A stretch of DNA of 47,295 bases from Bacteroidales bacterium (GTDB taxonomy: Bacteria > Bacteroidota > Bacteroidia > Bacteroidales > UBA932). The position numbers and the translations under genes are program-made. Position 1 is the stretch's first letter. Each line of letters starts with the position of its first letter. Positions 1 through 7,294 of this stretch are shown here, piece after piece. The DNA lies in NCBI GenBank assembly GCA_017480345.1, contig JAFVAU010000005.1, positions 1 through 47,295 of the forward strand, given 5' to 3'. The notes under the pieces were generated by a model, which had not been told where the DNA came from, made no database searches, and saw nothing but the letters and a program-made list of their open reading frames with translations.

Positions 1-52
1 CCAGTCCGCAGCATCTGTCTACGACCTGGGGAAACTCAATTGCTTTGTCCAT
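1..52 (-). CDS. IS110-like transposase, N-terminal fragment cut by window edge
   Basis: An ATG at 52 reads leftwards off the window for 17 codons: M-D-K-A-I-E-F-P-Q-V-V-D-R-C-C-G-L. The stretch V-D-R-C-C-G-L resembles the start of IS110-family transposases, where it is normally followed by D-V-H-K containing the first catalytic Asp. That residue would lie just outside the window, so the call rests on a short N-terminal similarity only. A TAACTTTG -7-type box (minus strand, 78-85) lies 25 bases upstream. IS110 elements usually lack long terminal inverted repeats, and none is visible in 53-173. It could be another protein. Confidence 0.5.
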   Translation of the reverse strand, partial: MDKAIEFPQVVDRCCGL

Positions 53-173
53 AGTGCTCGCCTTTGATTACTGTGGCCAAAGTTACGGAAATAACTTTTC
101 ATTCTCTTTGGCGAGCGTTAGCGGTCATGAGGATTTCATATGTTCAAGATTTTAGTGGGCAAATATAATCATT

Positions 174-2801
174 TTACCGCTTTCTTAAAAGGGCATTTTT
201 AAGCGTGGGCAGAATATGGTCCACATAGCGCATCATGCCCAGGTCCGTGAGGTGATAGCCATCCACGGTGGCCTCTCCGTCACCTCCCAGCATACCCTCG
301 GCCGGTACATAATAGATGGAAGGCTCGCCGGCGCCTTTCAGCTTCAGGTACAGCTGCTCCTGCGCCCGGTTCTTTTTGGTAACTTCCTTCAGGATGGACT
401 TGTCCACCACGCTGTGCGGGAAAATGGGATCTTCCACAAACACCACCGGCACGTCCGGATGGGCCTGGCGGATGATGCGGAAAAACTCTTCCCCGTAAGA
501 CTGGATCTTGTCTGCGGAAGCATTGGGGACATAGTCCAGCACAATGAGGGAAGGATTCTCCACGCGGGAAATGAGCTGGGCCACTTCCGTATCCAGGAAA
601 GCGTTCCCGCTGAAGCCCAGGTTGATGACTTCCCGGTCCAGGGCACGGGAAAGGATGGCCGTGTGCGCCATGCCGGGGCGGGATGCGCAGCCGCCCTGCA
701 GGATGCTGGTCCCGTACATAACGATGGGCGCCTCACTGCGGGGAGAGTCCAGTTCGGGCGCCTCCAGCACATACCCGCGGGGGATGCCGATGGAAAGGGA
801 ATCCAGGCAGTCGTAAAGGGGCAGGTACAGCATATACTCCCGCATGGCGGCGTCCATGTTGCCCACCAGCCTCTTCTCGTGCTGCTTCTGGAGGGTTCCC
901 CAGTTGAAGCCGCTTCCCACGAAACGCCATTCCCCGTCCAGGTTGGCATAAAGGTCCAGGCCGCCCACTCCTACATCCGTCATGTGGGGCATGTGGTAGG
1001 CCCGGTTGGTCCAGCGGGCATGGATGGCAGGCGCGTTGGAGCGGAAGCGCACATACAGGCCGGTGGAATTCTCGCTCAGGGCCCAGAGGGGTTCCCGGGC
1101 GGTCTCTTTGAATTCGGCCGGAAATCTCTGATACCGGGCCGATGTCTCCTGTGCCGCCTTCCCATGCAGCGGGAAGGCCGATGCATCCGTATACACCACG
1201 TCGGCCTGCACCTCGTTCCAGTTCCAGCCGCGGGCCCTGTAGATTTCTTCCATCTTGTACAGGCGGGGCAGGAAGGCTTCGAAATCTTTTCTTTCCGGAT
1301 CGGCCCACTGGAGCTCCGCCACGGCGCCCAGGCGGGGCAGGAGCTTCCACAGGAGGTTTTCCTCGCTGTCCACCCTTTCCGCCCACAGGCAGGCTTCCAC
1401 GCCCAAGTAGTGCTTCTCCGGCTTCACGTCCAGGTCATAGACTTTGCGGAAGTACTCGTCTCCGGTGAGCTTGTTCCACTCTCCGGCGCTCAGGTAAAGG
1501 TGGCCGCAGGGGCAGAGGATGGCGTCGTAGCCCTCGTCCACGGCTATTTCGGAAGAAACCGGGCGCATCCAGCCGGCAATCACGGCCTTGTGGGAAGGCG
1601 CTCCCACCACCTGGTTGCCCCAGTCCACCAGCACGTCGTTCCAGATGATGGCCCTTCTGCCCTTGGCCTCCACGTGCGCCAGCGCCTGGTCCATGAACCA
1701 GGACTGCAGCAGTTCTTCGGCCGATTTGAGCCCGCTGCGCTTCAAGCCCAGCTCCTTGATCTTGGCCTGGCAGCGGGGGCAGGCCTCCCATCGCCCCTTG
1801 GGGCATTCGTCGCCGCCCAGATGGATGTAGGTGGAGGGGAAGATGTCCATCACCTCGTCCAGGACGTCCTTCACGAAGTCCAGGGTTTCCGGCCTGCCTG
1901 CGCAGAGGACATCCTCCAGCACGCCGTATTCGCAGGCCACCTCATAGGGCCCGCCGGTGCAGCCCAGCTCCGGATAGGAAGCCAAGGCTGCCTTCATGTG
2001 GCCGGGAAGGTCTATCTCCGGAATCACCTGGATACCGCGCTCCGCAGCATAGGCCACTACTTCGCGGGCCTCCTGCTGCGTATAGAAACCGCTCACCGGG
2101 ATGCCGTCGTGGCCCTCTCCCCCTTCTACGGGGCTTCCGGGCCTGTAGGAGCCTACCTCTGTGAGCCTGGGATATTTTTGGATTTCCAGCCGCCAGCCCT
2201 GGTCGTCGCTCAGGTGCCAGTGGAGCTGGTTCAGCTGGTGAAGCGCTGCTATGTCAATGACTTTCTTGACGGTTTCCACCGGGAAGAAATGCCGGCTGCA
2301 ATCCAGCATGAAGGCCCGGTAGGCAAACTGGGGATAATCAAAAATCTCGCCTCCCTGCAGGGCGGGGACTTCCCCGGATTCCACCTGGGCGGGAAGGCCC
2401 TTCAGGAGGGTCTGGATGCCCCTTAACACGCCCGTAGCGCTTCCGCCGGTGATTTCCACCTCTCCGGCCGATACCTTGAGCCGGTAGCACTCCTCCTGCC
2501 GGAAGGGCTCCAGGTCCACACCTAGGCTCTCATCCACCTTCAATACGATGAGTTTTCCCTTGTCTCCCATGCCGGGCTTTGTACCCGTGTATTCCTGCAA
2601 CAGCTGCTGAAGGAGGGCTGCCTGGGGCTGGAGGCTTTCATCGGCCCGGATGCAGACATTCCGGTCCAGAATGAAGGATTCATCCGTCAGGGTGACGGCA
2701 CGGGGCTCCGGACACAGTTTCCAGTTTCCCGTCACCGGCTGCCCAGGCTGCTCACACGCCGCCAGGGCCAATAACAACAAAGGGAGAATGAGGCGTTTCA
2801 T
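174..2801 (-). CDS. Lipoprotein beta-N-acetylhexosaminidase (GH20) fused to SGNH/GDSL esterase
   Basis: An 875-residue exported protein. The start at 2801 gives a lipoprotein signal peptide (MKRLILP... LALAAC, lipobox Cys at about residue 16); an upstream in-frame codon would only add eight residues before it. A GH20 N-terminal domain is followed by the TIM-barrel with H-L-G-G-D-E near 326-331, the Asp-Glu pair used in substrate-assisted hydrolysis of beta-linked GlcNAc/GalNAc. The C-terminal third carries a GxDLY module (G-G-L-D-L-Y near 612) and an SGNH hydrolase with GTS (about 693), G-F-S-G-N (about 727) and D-G-Y-H (about 846). The pairing suggests removal of both acetylhexosamine and an O-acyl group from one glycan, probably at the outer surface. 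A TATCTTTG box (2823-2830, minus) is the likely -7 element. The substrate is inferred. Confidence 0.85.
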   Translation of the reverse strand: MKRLILPLLLLALAACEQPGQPVTGNWKLCPEPRAVTLTDESFILDRNVCIRADESLQPQAALLQQLLQEYTGTKPGMGDKGKLIVLKVDESLGVDLEPFRQEECYRLKVSAGEVEITGGSATGVLRGIQTLLKGLPAQVESGEVPALQGGEIFDYPQFAYRAFMLDCSRHFFPVETVKKVIDIAALHQLNQLHWHLSDDQGWRLEIQKYPRLTEVGSYRPGSPVEGGEGHDGIPVSGFYTQQEAREVVAYAAERGIQVIPEIDLPGHMKAALASYPELGCTGGPYEVACEYGVLEDVLCAGRPETLDFVKDVLDEVMDIFPSTYIHLGGDECPKGRWEACPRCQAKIKELGLKRSGLKSAEELLQSWFMDQALAHVEAKGRRAIIWNDVLVDWGNQVVGAPSHKAVIAGWMRPVSSEIAVDEGYDAILCPCGHLYLSAGEWNKLTGDEYFRKVYDLDVKPEKHYLGVEACLWAERVDSEENLLWKLLPRLGAVAELQWADPERKDFEAFLPRLYKMEEIYRARGWNWNEVQADVVYTDASAFPLHGKAAQETSARYQRFPAEFKETAREPLWALSENSTGLYVRFRSNAPAIHARWTNRAYHMPHMTDVGVGGLDLYANLDGEWRFVGSGFNWGTLQKQHEKRLVGNMDAAMREYMLYLPLYDCLDSLSIGIPRGYVLEAPELDSPRSEAPIVMYGTSILQGGCASRPGMAHTAILSRALDREVINLGFSGNAFLDTEVAQLISRVENPSLIVLDYVPNASADKIQSYGEEFFRIIRQAHPDVPVVFVEDPIFPHSVVDKSILKEVTKKNRAQEQLYLKLKGAGEPSIYYVPAEGMLGGDGEATVDGYHLTDLGMMRYVDHILPTLKNALLRKR

Positions 2802-2854
2802 ATCATGTGGTTTTAACTGCCACAAAGATAATAAAAATTCCCGCCTTCTGCTCC

Positions 2855-2990
2855 GGAGTGCGAGTAACGTCCCGCTATTTGGGACGTTACTCGCAAAATC
2901 GGCCTTTTTTGCGAGTGTCGTCCCTTAAACCGGGACGTTACTCGCACTCCAAGGATTAGCTTCCTGCCGAAAGGTATTCTTTCAGCGCTT
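2855..2990. repeat. Palindromic repeat family A, copy 1 (tail overlaps a gene)
   Basis: Perfect 19-bp inverted arms GGAGTGCGAGTAACGTCCC (2855-2873) and its complement (2932-2950) enclose two smaller hairpins and a linker containing ATCGGCC. To the right, about 40 bases (2951-2990) are shared with copies 2 (7374-7519) and 3 (11151-11294). In this copy the tail is coding: it supplies the last residues and stop of the regulator gene ending at 2956. Copy 2 is inverted relative to this one. Confidence 0.85.
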
Positions 2991-3246
2991 CTACGTAGTT
3001 ACTGAAGGCTTCCTGACCGGCCGGGGTAATCCGGCAGGTGGTGCGGGGCATCTTGCCCTTGAAGCCCTTCTCCACCGTGATATATCCGGCCGATGTGAGC
3101 TTGTCAATCTGCACGCTCAGGTTCCCGGAGGTGGCGCCCGTCTGTTTTTTCAGATAGGTGAAATCGGCTTCATCGGCCCCGGCCAGGATGGACATCACCG
3201 CCAGCCGGAGCTCCGAATGAAGAATGGGATCTAATTTGGGGAACAT
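2956..3246 (-). CDS. Winged-helix transcriptional regulator (HTH_34/MarR-like)
   Basis: A 96-residue single-domain DNA-binding protein. A helix-turn-helix (about 25-60, F-T-Y-L-K-K-Q-T-G-A-T-S-G-N-L-S) is followed by a wing with K-G-F-K-G-K-M-P-R-T-T, typical of short Bacteroidetes winged-helix regulators. It starts 3 bases after the membrane protein gene (3250-3825), so the two are co-transcribed; such pairs are common in Bacteroidetes. A palindrome between the -33 and -7 boxes of the shared promoter (3904-3918) is a plausible operator, so the protein may repress its own operon. Its last codons (K-E-Y-L-S-A-G-S) lie inside repeat A1. Targets and ligand are unknown. Confidence 0.8.
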   Translation of the reverse strand: MFPKLDPILHSELRLAVMSILAGADEADFTYLKKQTGATSGNLSVQIDKLTSAGYITVEKGFKGKMPRTTCRITPAGQEAFSNYVEALKEYLSAGS

Positions 3247-3249
3247 GGG

Positions 3250-3825
3250 CTACTTGTACTGAAGTTTAATAATAAGCCCCGTTACAAGGAGAAGGACGCC
3301 GCCAAGGGTGAAGATTAGCAGCTGCGCTTCGCTTTTTACCAGCATGGCAAAGACGGCACCACCCACACCCAGGAGGAAGCCGGCAATGATGATGGGCCAG
3401 TTCTTCAACAGGACGCCGGACATACATTCGGCCAACCCCATGATGATGACGATAATAAAAGTTACATGCATGGGAAGCAGGAAGACTGCGATGGCGCTTA
3501 GTGTCACGGAGAAGGCCCCGAATACGGACCAAACGCTACCGAGCATCTTGCTCACCTCGTTCTGGGGAATGGTCTTATTATACTTCCCCATCAGGGCCGC
3601 GAGAGGATAGCCGATAAGCGGCATCGCAAACCATAGGAAATTCCACTGCGGCTTTCCGGTAAGATGCCATAAAAAATAGATGACAAGCGAGGTGATGGTG
3701 AGAAGCGCGCCCCAAAGAATGAAGTACTTGGCGCTGTTGCGGAGGATGTCCTTCCTGCTTTTATTGAAGGATTCGGAGATGAGATTCAGGCTCTGCTGGG
3801 CCGTCATTTCTTTGTTCTGTTCCAT
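3250..3825 (-). CDS. Integral membrane protein paired with winged-helix regulator
   Basis: A 191-residue protein with a cytoplasmic-looking N-terminus (about 1-30, rich in Gln/Ser/Lys) followed by five or six hydrophobic segments from about residue 32 to 185. It resembles small multi-pass proteins encoded beside HTH_34 regulators in Bacteroidetes and has no recognisable catalytic motif. As first gene of the pair it would be expressed with the regulator from the promoter at 3891-3922. A sensing or stress role is possible, but the sequence does not show one. Confidence 0.7.
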   Translation of the reverse strand: MEQNKEMTAQQSLNLISESFNKSRKDILRNSAKYFILWGALLTITSLVIYFLWHLTGKPQWNFLWFAMPLIGYPLAALMGKYNKTIPQNEVSKMLGSVWSVFGAFSVTLSAIAVFLLPMHVTFIIVIIMGLAECMSGVLLKNWPIIIAGFLLGVGGAVFAMLVKSEAQLLIFTLGGVLLLVTGLIIKLQYK

Positions 3826-3890
3826 TGTATCAAGAGTTTTGTTTGTTTTTGCGGCTGGACGAAGCTGCGCAGTCTTCCTCAGTCACGATG

Positions 3891-3922
3891 CAAATATAAA
3901 CAAGTTTATTTTATAAACCAAA
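3891..3922 (-). promoter_or_regulatory. Bacteroidetes-type promoter with embedded palindromic operator
   Basis: On the minus strand TTTG (3919-3922), a 20-base spacer and TATATTTG (3891-3898) match the Bacteroidetes consensus. The spacer holds GTTTATAAAATAAAC (3904-3918), an inverted repeat of GTTTAT around AAA. Its position between the two boxes suggests a repressor site, most simply for the winged-helix protein encoded downstream. Confidence 0.7.
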
Positions 3923-4106
3923 CTTTTGAGAATCTTTTTCCGCGGTGCCGATTACTAAAAATAAACGAATAATGTATGCAAAAATTTTCCTCCAATCTCG
4001 GAGGTTCGATTCCGGGAGAGCAAACGCTTGCGCTCCCGGTTGATTATAGGCACACATATTTCGCTAATAATCGGCAGAATAACAAGGGGCGGCGCAAATG
4101 AATCGT
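3923..4106. other. Intergenic region with strong hairpin
   Basis: No gene is seen. CCGGGAG (4012-4018) and CTCCCGG (4033-4039) form a hairpin with further pairing inside (GCAA/TTGC) and a four-base loop. A GGTTCGATTCC string just upstream looks like a tRNA T-loop, but its stem does not pair. There is no poly-T after the hairpin, so it is not a convincing terminator. Confidence 0.5.
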
Positions 4107-4137
4107 TTTGTCTTTAACCCAAAATTAATTACCTTTG
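4107..4137 (+). promoter_or_regulatory. Promoter of the HEPN/nucleotidyltransferase pair
   Basis: TTTG (4107-4110), a 19-base spacer and TACCTTTG (4130-4137) give a perfect Bacteroidetes promoter. The first ATG (4144) is only six bases beyond the -7 box, so the mRNA should begin at or next to the start codon. A TTG at 4135 lies inside the -7 box and cannot sensibly be the start. Confidence 0.8.
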
Positions 4138-4143
4138 CAGAGT

Positions 4144-4533
4144 ATGGACTTGGATAAAGTAAAATATTGGTCTGACTTATCCGACTATGACTATGATACG
4201 GCCGATGCAATGTTTCGCACGGGCCGATGGTTATATGTTGGCTATATGTGCCACCAGTGCATAGAAAAGATATTCAAAGCCTACTGGAGTAAGAAAAAAG
4301 TTGAACCTGCGCCATACTCGCACAACCTTATTAATCTTGCGCAGAGTTGCGGACTCGGACTGTTGCTCACTGATGAGCAAAGAGTCTTCGTTGGAGAAGT
4401 GATGCCTCTCAATATAGAAGCGAGGTACCCTTCCTACAAGCAAATAATAGGAGACTCTCTATCCGAGAGCAAATGCAAGGATTTGATGCAGAAAACAAAA
4501 GATCTTCAGCAATGGGTAAAAACGATGTTATAG
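4144..4533 (+). CDS. HEPN domain protein (partner of nucleotidyltransferase)
   Basis: A 129-residue all-helical HEPN protein. The core C-H-Q-C-I-E-K-I-F-K-A-Y-W (about 36-48), P-Y-S-H-N-L (57-62) and E-A-R-Y-P (92-96) follow the HEPN pattern. It overlaps the MNT nucleotidyltransferase gene by 22 bases, the usual layout of HEPN/MNT modules. In studied pairs the HEPN protein can be an RNase toxin that the partner modifies. The catalytic R-x4-6-H motif of toxic HEPN RNases is not obvious here, so toxicity is uncertain. Base composition is clearly more AT-rich than in neighbouring genes, suggesting horizontal acquisition. The ATG at 4144 was preferred over TTG at 4135, which is part of the promoter. 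Confidence 0.8.
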   Translation: MDLDKVKYWSDLSDYDYDTADAMFRTGRWLYVGYMCHQCIEKIFKAYWSKKKVEPAPYSHNLINLAQSCGLGLLLTDEQRVFVGEVMPLNIEARYPSYKQIIGDSLSESKCKDLMQKTKDLQQWVKTML

Positions 4534-4808
4534 ATGTAGTCCGCAGGTACAAGGACAAAGTGGTCTCAGCAATGGGGCCGGCCGAGGTGTACCTGTACGG
4601 CTCATATAGCAAAGGAACGGCCCGTGAAGACAGTGACATCGACGTGGCCGTGATTGTCCCGAAAGTAAATGGCGATTTTTTAAAGGAATCGGCCAAACTA
4701 TGGAGTATTACTTGGGATGTAGATACGCTGATTGAACCCGTCTTGATAGACGCACGTTATCCATCCCCCCTCTATGAAGACATCTTACAAACTGGAGTCG
4801 CAGTTTGA
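4512..4808 (+). CDS. MNT-type minimal nucleotidyltransferase
   Basis: A 98-residue protein of the DNA polymerase beta-like superfamily. The signature G-S-Y-S-K-G-T-A-R (30-38) followed by D-S-D-I-D (41-45, metal-binding D42-x-D44) is intact, so the enzyme is probably active. In HEPN/MNT modules this protein modifies the HEPN partner, for example by AMP transfer to a Tyr or other hydroxyl, and neutralises it. The ATG at 4512 lies inside the HEPN gene in another frame, implying coupled translation; a longer reading from 4473 would add 13 residues with no family match. Confidence 0.8.
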   Translation: MGKNDVIDVVRRYKDKVVSAMGPAEVYLYGSYSKGTAREDSDIDVAVIVPKVNGDFLKESAKLWSITWDVDTLIEPVLIDARYPSPLYEDILQTGVAV

Positions 4809-4813
4809 TGAAT

Positions 4814-4856
4814 CCCCGTGTGTCCCTGAGCAATCAAACACGCGGGCTTAGTCTTT
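4814..4856 (+). terminator. Probable terminator after HEPN/MNT pair
   Basis: CCCGTGTGT and ACACGCGGG form a hairpin with one wobble pair, followed within a few bases by a T-rich stretch (TCTTTTTA). It lies six bases after the MNT stop. Confidence 0.55.
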
Positions 4857-4869
4857 TTATAGCATTCTA

Positions 4870-4934
4870 GTTGTCGCTACGCTCCAAACTGAGAACAGTT
4901 GGGCCGAAGGGCCGTGATGCCGGAGCGAAGCGAC
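4870..4934. repeat. Palindromic repeat family B, copy 1
   Basis: About 63 bases match 11293-11355 in inverted orientation with only about three differences. The outer arms GTCGCTACGCTCC and GGAGCGAAGCGAC are near-complementary and the centre contains GGGCCGAAGGGCC. The right arm shares GAAGCGACG with the cores of the elements inside ribF and ileS. Confidence 0.75.
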
Positions 4935-5006
4935 GGAATCCCGCAGGAAGATGGATAGTGCGTAGGCCTTTTTTGTCGTGTGAGTTAACGAGTTACGATT
5001 CCTCCG

Positions 5007-6164
5007 TCATCCTTTTGGACTTGCTTCTACGATGCTGAACGGAACCATCCAATTAATCTGCGACCGTTCTTCTGTAGTTAACTCCTGCAGGCTCTTTCCA
5101 TAGACCTCGTGGGCTTTCTCGTCCCGTACCTCTTCATAAATCTGCCACAGCAGGGACTGCATATGCGTGTAAGCGCCATAGCTGGTTCCTCTGTCCACCG
5201 TTAAGTGGATGTAACGGGAATCCTTTCCCCGTTTTCTCAGAAACTCTTTCCCCACCCGGAGCATCTCTTCATCGTCCTGAAGGGGCTTGTCTCCAAAGAA
5301 AATCCTGTCGGCCAGGTTAATGCGAACCACAAATATGTTATTTCTATCCACCCCTGGCATGATTACTTCCGGATAGTCCTGTTTCTTTGCGTCTTTCGTA
5401 CTGGGAAAAGGCGGCATATGACGGGTCACTCCCTCCTGTCCTGTGGTCGATGAATAATATTGGATTTTCAGAGACCCTATTTTTCGAAGTTCAAGCTTTA
5501 CGTCCTCGATGGCGCCCATCCGCACATCGTCTGCGGCAATAATCTGAACTGTAGTCTGCGGCTCTCCCGCCTTGTGAGGCGGAATAAGGTCTTTCAACTG
5601 CGCAACGGTGTAAACTTTTCCTCCTGACTCAATGGTTCCGTCGGCTTGGATGTTCAAGACAATGGTTTGCGAAGAAGGGGAGGCATTGTCAAGCTGGAAA
5701 ACTACAGGAATGACCATCGTAACACGCACGGGGTTGCCATCGACCGTCCCCGGGGCCCACTTGGGAGAGGATGAAACCACTCTCTGGGCTTCGGCGTCCA
5801 GTTCCTCGTTTACCCCGCGAAGCACCTTCACGTCGGTCACATCGCCCATTTCCGTTACTGTAAAACGAAGTGTAACACGCCCCTGGATTTTATCGCTGGC
5901 GCTTTTGGAAGGATAAATCAATTGGTCGCAAACCCACTTGGCAAACAGGTCCGTCCCACCTCCATTGAACTTGGGTGGTACTTCTTCGCCGCCCTTCGTG
6001 GAAACAGTTTCTTCTGTGATTCCTTTCTTAAAAATATTTTCACTATCTTTGTCCGTTGGGACGTAGACAGTCCTTGCCTGCAGGCCGATGGCCAGGCACA
6101 CGAGCGGGAGCAGATAGAGCACCCGCAGCCCTCTCGCGAGAGGGGATTTGGATTTTGACATCAT
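5007..6164 (-). CDS. TonB C-terminal domain plus two ExbD-like periplasmic domains; C-terminal half of a frameshifted M56-TonB protein
   Basis: A 385-residue reading frame. A membrane segment (about 11-30, V-L-Y-L-L-P-L) precedes a TonB C-terminal domain (about 65-155) and two regions resembling the periplasmic parts of ExbD. The first (about 165-235) has D-V-R-M-G-A-I-E-D-V-K. The second (about 240-385) has D-R-G-T-S-Y and ends S-I-V-E-A-S-P-K, as in Bacteroidetes ExbD. No ExbD transmembrane helix is present. Upstream of the ATG the same frame continues to match M56-TonB proteins (K-A-V-S-K-S-G-Y-S-V-A-N-S-F-N-H-S), so this is the displaced second half of the gene at 6239-6922. Independent translation from the tandem Met codons is possible. 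A role in transducing signal or energy to an outer-membrane receptor is inferred. Confidence 0.75.
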   Translation of the reverse strand: MMSKSKSPLARGLRVLYLLPLVCLAIGLQARTVYVPTDKDSENIFKKGITEETVSTKGGEEVPPKFNGGGTDLFAKWVCDQLIYPSKSASDKIQGRVTLRFTVTEMGDVTDVKVLRGVNEELDAEAQRVVSSSPKWAPGTVDGNPVRVTMVIPVVFQLDNASPSSQTIVLNIQADGTIESGGKVYTVAQLKDLIPPHKAGEPQTTVQIIAADDVRMGAIEDVKLELRKIGSLKIQYYSSTTGQEGVTRHMPPFPSTKDAKKQDYPEVIMPGVDRNNIFVVRINLADRIFFGDKPLQDDEEMLRVGKEFLRKRGKDSRYIHLTVDRGTSYGAYTHMQSLLWQIYEEVRDEKAHEVYGKSLQELTTEERSQINWMVPFSIVEASPKG

Positions 6165-6245
6165 AGTAATACGATTTTTAAGGATACTGTGATTAAAGCT
6201 GTTGGCAACTGAGTAGCCGCTCTTGCTGACAGCTTTTCTTATAAG
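6165..6245 (-). pseudogene. Frameshift junction inside M56-TonB-ExbD gene
   Basis: On the minus strand the M56 frame reads A-N-I-K-D-L and stops at 6239. Shifting frame immediately gives L-I-R-K-A-V-S-K-S-G-Y-S and on to N-R-I-T-M-M, continuous with the TonB half. Family members have a D-Y-Q-L-L-I-K-K-A-V-like stretch here, so the simplest explanation is a roughly 10-base deletion. There is no homopolymer run that would suggest a simple base-calling error. Confidence 0.8.
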
Positions 6246-6922
6246 TCCTTGATATTGGCCCCGGTGCGCAGGACGGCGTCATCGGCCTCATATTCATGGA
6301 GCTCCTTGAGGTCAGCCCGGAGCATCCAGATGGCCGGATTGAACCACTGGAAGGCCGACAAAACATCTACCAGCAGCACTTCCAGGGAATGTCCGTAGGC
6401 AATATGGGCCTTTTCATGTGCCAGGATGGATTCGTGCGGAAGGGCCCAGTCTTTCCGGGACAGGACGATGTATCTCATCCAACTGAAAGGGTCGATGTCT
6501 CGCTCGGTGACAATGATTTTACAACCGTCTTCCTCCCGGACCGGCGTCCCCTGCTGGATCATCCGGACGATGGAAAAGACGGATATGAGCACCCGTACAA
6601 GCACGAAGGCAACGCCCGCCCAGAACAGCACAGTGAGCGCAACAGGCCACCAGGGCTCTGAAATCTGTGCCGCCGGCGCCAGCTCCATTTCCGGCATTTC
6701 AGAGACAATCATCGGCTCCGCGGGAACTGCCGGGATGGTCTCCATCGGCCTGTAAATGGTGATGATACATAGCGGCAGCAGGAAGGAAAGCACTGCCGTT
6801 CCCACCAGCACCACGCGGTTAAAGCGGTGAAACGTCTCCTTTTTGAGAAGAAAACGGTAGAACAGGTAGAAAACCAGCAGCGCCACCGCCACTTTCCCTT
6901 CATATAAGAGAAAATCCGTCAT
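6239..6922 (-). CDS. M56-family (BlaR1/MecR1-like) membrane metallopeptidase, truncated by frameshift
   Basis: A 227-residue membrane protease with four hydrophobic segments (about 10-27, 37-58, 92-117, 180-200). The zinc motif H-E-K-A-H lies at 169-173 and the third-ligand region H-E-Y-E-A-D at 209-214, so the catalytic core is complete. In beta-lactam-type sensor systems this protease responds to an envelope signal and leads to loss of the BlaI repressor. The start overlaps the BlaI gene by four bases (ATGA), showing co-expression. The reading frame ends right after the catalytic domain, where relatives continue into a linker, a membrane helix and a TonB domain; that continuation is found in another frame (see 5007-6164). 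Confidence 0.8.
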   Translation of the reverse strand: MTDFLLYEGKVAVALLVFYLFYRFLLKKETFHRFNRVVLVGTAVLSFLLPLCIITIYRPMETIPAVPAEPMIVSEMPEMELAPAAQISEPWWPVALTVLFWAGVAFVLVRVLISVFSIVRMIQQGTPVREEDGCKIIVTERDIDPFSWMRYIVLSRKDWALPHESILAHEKAHIAYGHSLEVLLVDVLSAFQWFNPAIWMLRADLKELHEYEADDAVLRTGANIKDL

Positions 6923-7275
6923 TTCTTTTCAATTAAGTCGATGAGTTCCTTGAGCTCTTCCACACTTATCTTCTCCTCTTTCACCAAAGCGGAAACTGCG
7001 CTTAGGTACGAATTGTCAAAATATTTGTCAATGAGGCCGATGAGCGAGCGCTGTTTGTATTCTTCCTTGCTCACTTTGGCAAAGTACTGGTAGGTGGGGC
7101 CATAAGATTTATGGCCGATGAAGCCCTCCTCCTGCAGCGTCCGCACCTGCGTGGACAGGGTGGAGAAGTGGGGTCTGGGCTCCGGGTAGAGCTCCCGTAA
7201 CTCCCTCACGAACAAGGGCCCTTTCTCCCAGAAGTGCTCCATGATAATCTCTTCTTTCTTGGTGAGTCGTTTCAT
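6919..7275 (-). CDS. BlaI/MecI/CopY-family repressor
   Basis: A 118-residue winged-helix repressor. M-K-R-L-T-K-K-E-E-I-I-M-E-H-F-W-E-K-G opens the DNA-binding domain typical of BlaI, and F-S-T-L-S-T-Q-V-R-T-L-Q-E-E-G-F is the recognition helix region. The helical C-terminal part (about 80-118) is the dimerisation arm that the protease pathway inactivates. It leads the operon with the M56 gene (four-base overlap). A 10-bp inverted repeat over the -33 box (7312-7343) is the probable self-regulated operator. Known relatives control beta-lactamase, metal or envelope-stress genes; no target gene is visible here other than its own operon. Confidence 0.88.
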   Translation of the reverse strand: MKRLTKKEEIIMEHFWEKGPLFVRELRELYPEPRPHFSTLSTQVRTLQEEGFIGHKSYGPTYQYFAKVSKEEYKQRSLIGLIDKYFDNSYLSAVSALVKEEKISVEELKELIDLIEKK

Positions 7276-7294
7276 AAGCGTCCGAACTTTTTTG

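Noticed and set aside
3990-4040. Possible tRNA or tRNA fragment (GGTTCGATTCC string)
   Set aside because: The T-stem bases do not pair and no acceptor, D-arm or anticodon arm can be drawn; only a strong hairpin remains.
4135-4143. TTG at 4135 as start of the HEPN gene
   Set aside because: It lies inside the TACCTTTG -7 box, so it would not be transcribed as a codon; ATG at 4144 fits the family start.
6225-6245. Programmed ribosomal frameshift in the M56-TonB gene
   Set aside because: No slippery heptamer and no obvious stimulatory structure; the junction also lacks residues found in relatives, which fits a deletion better.
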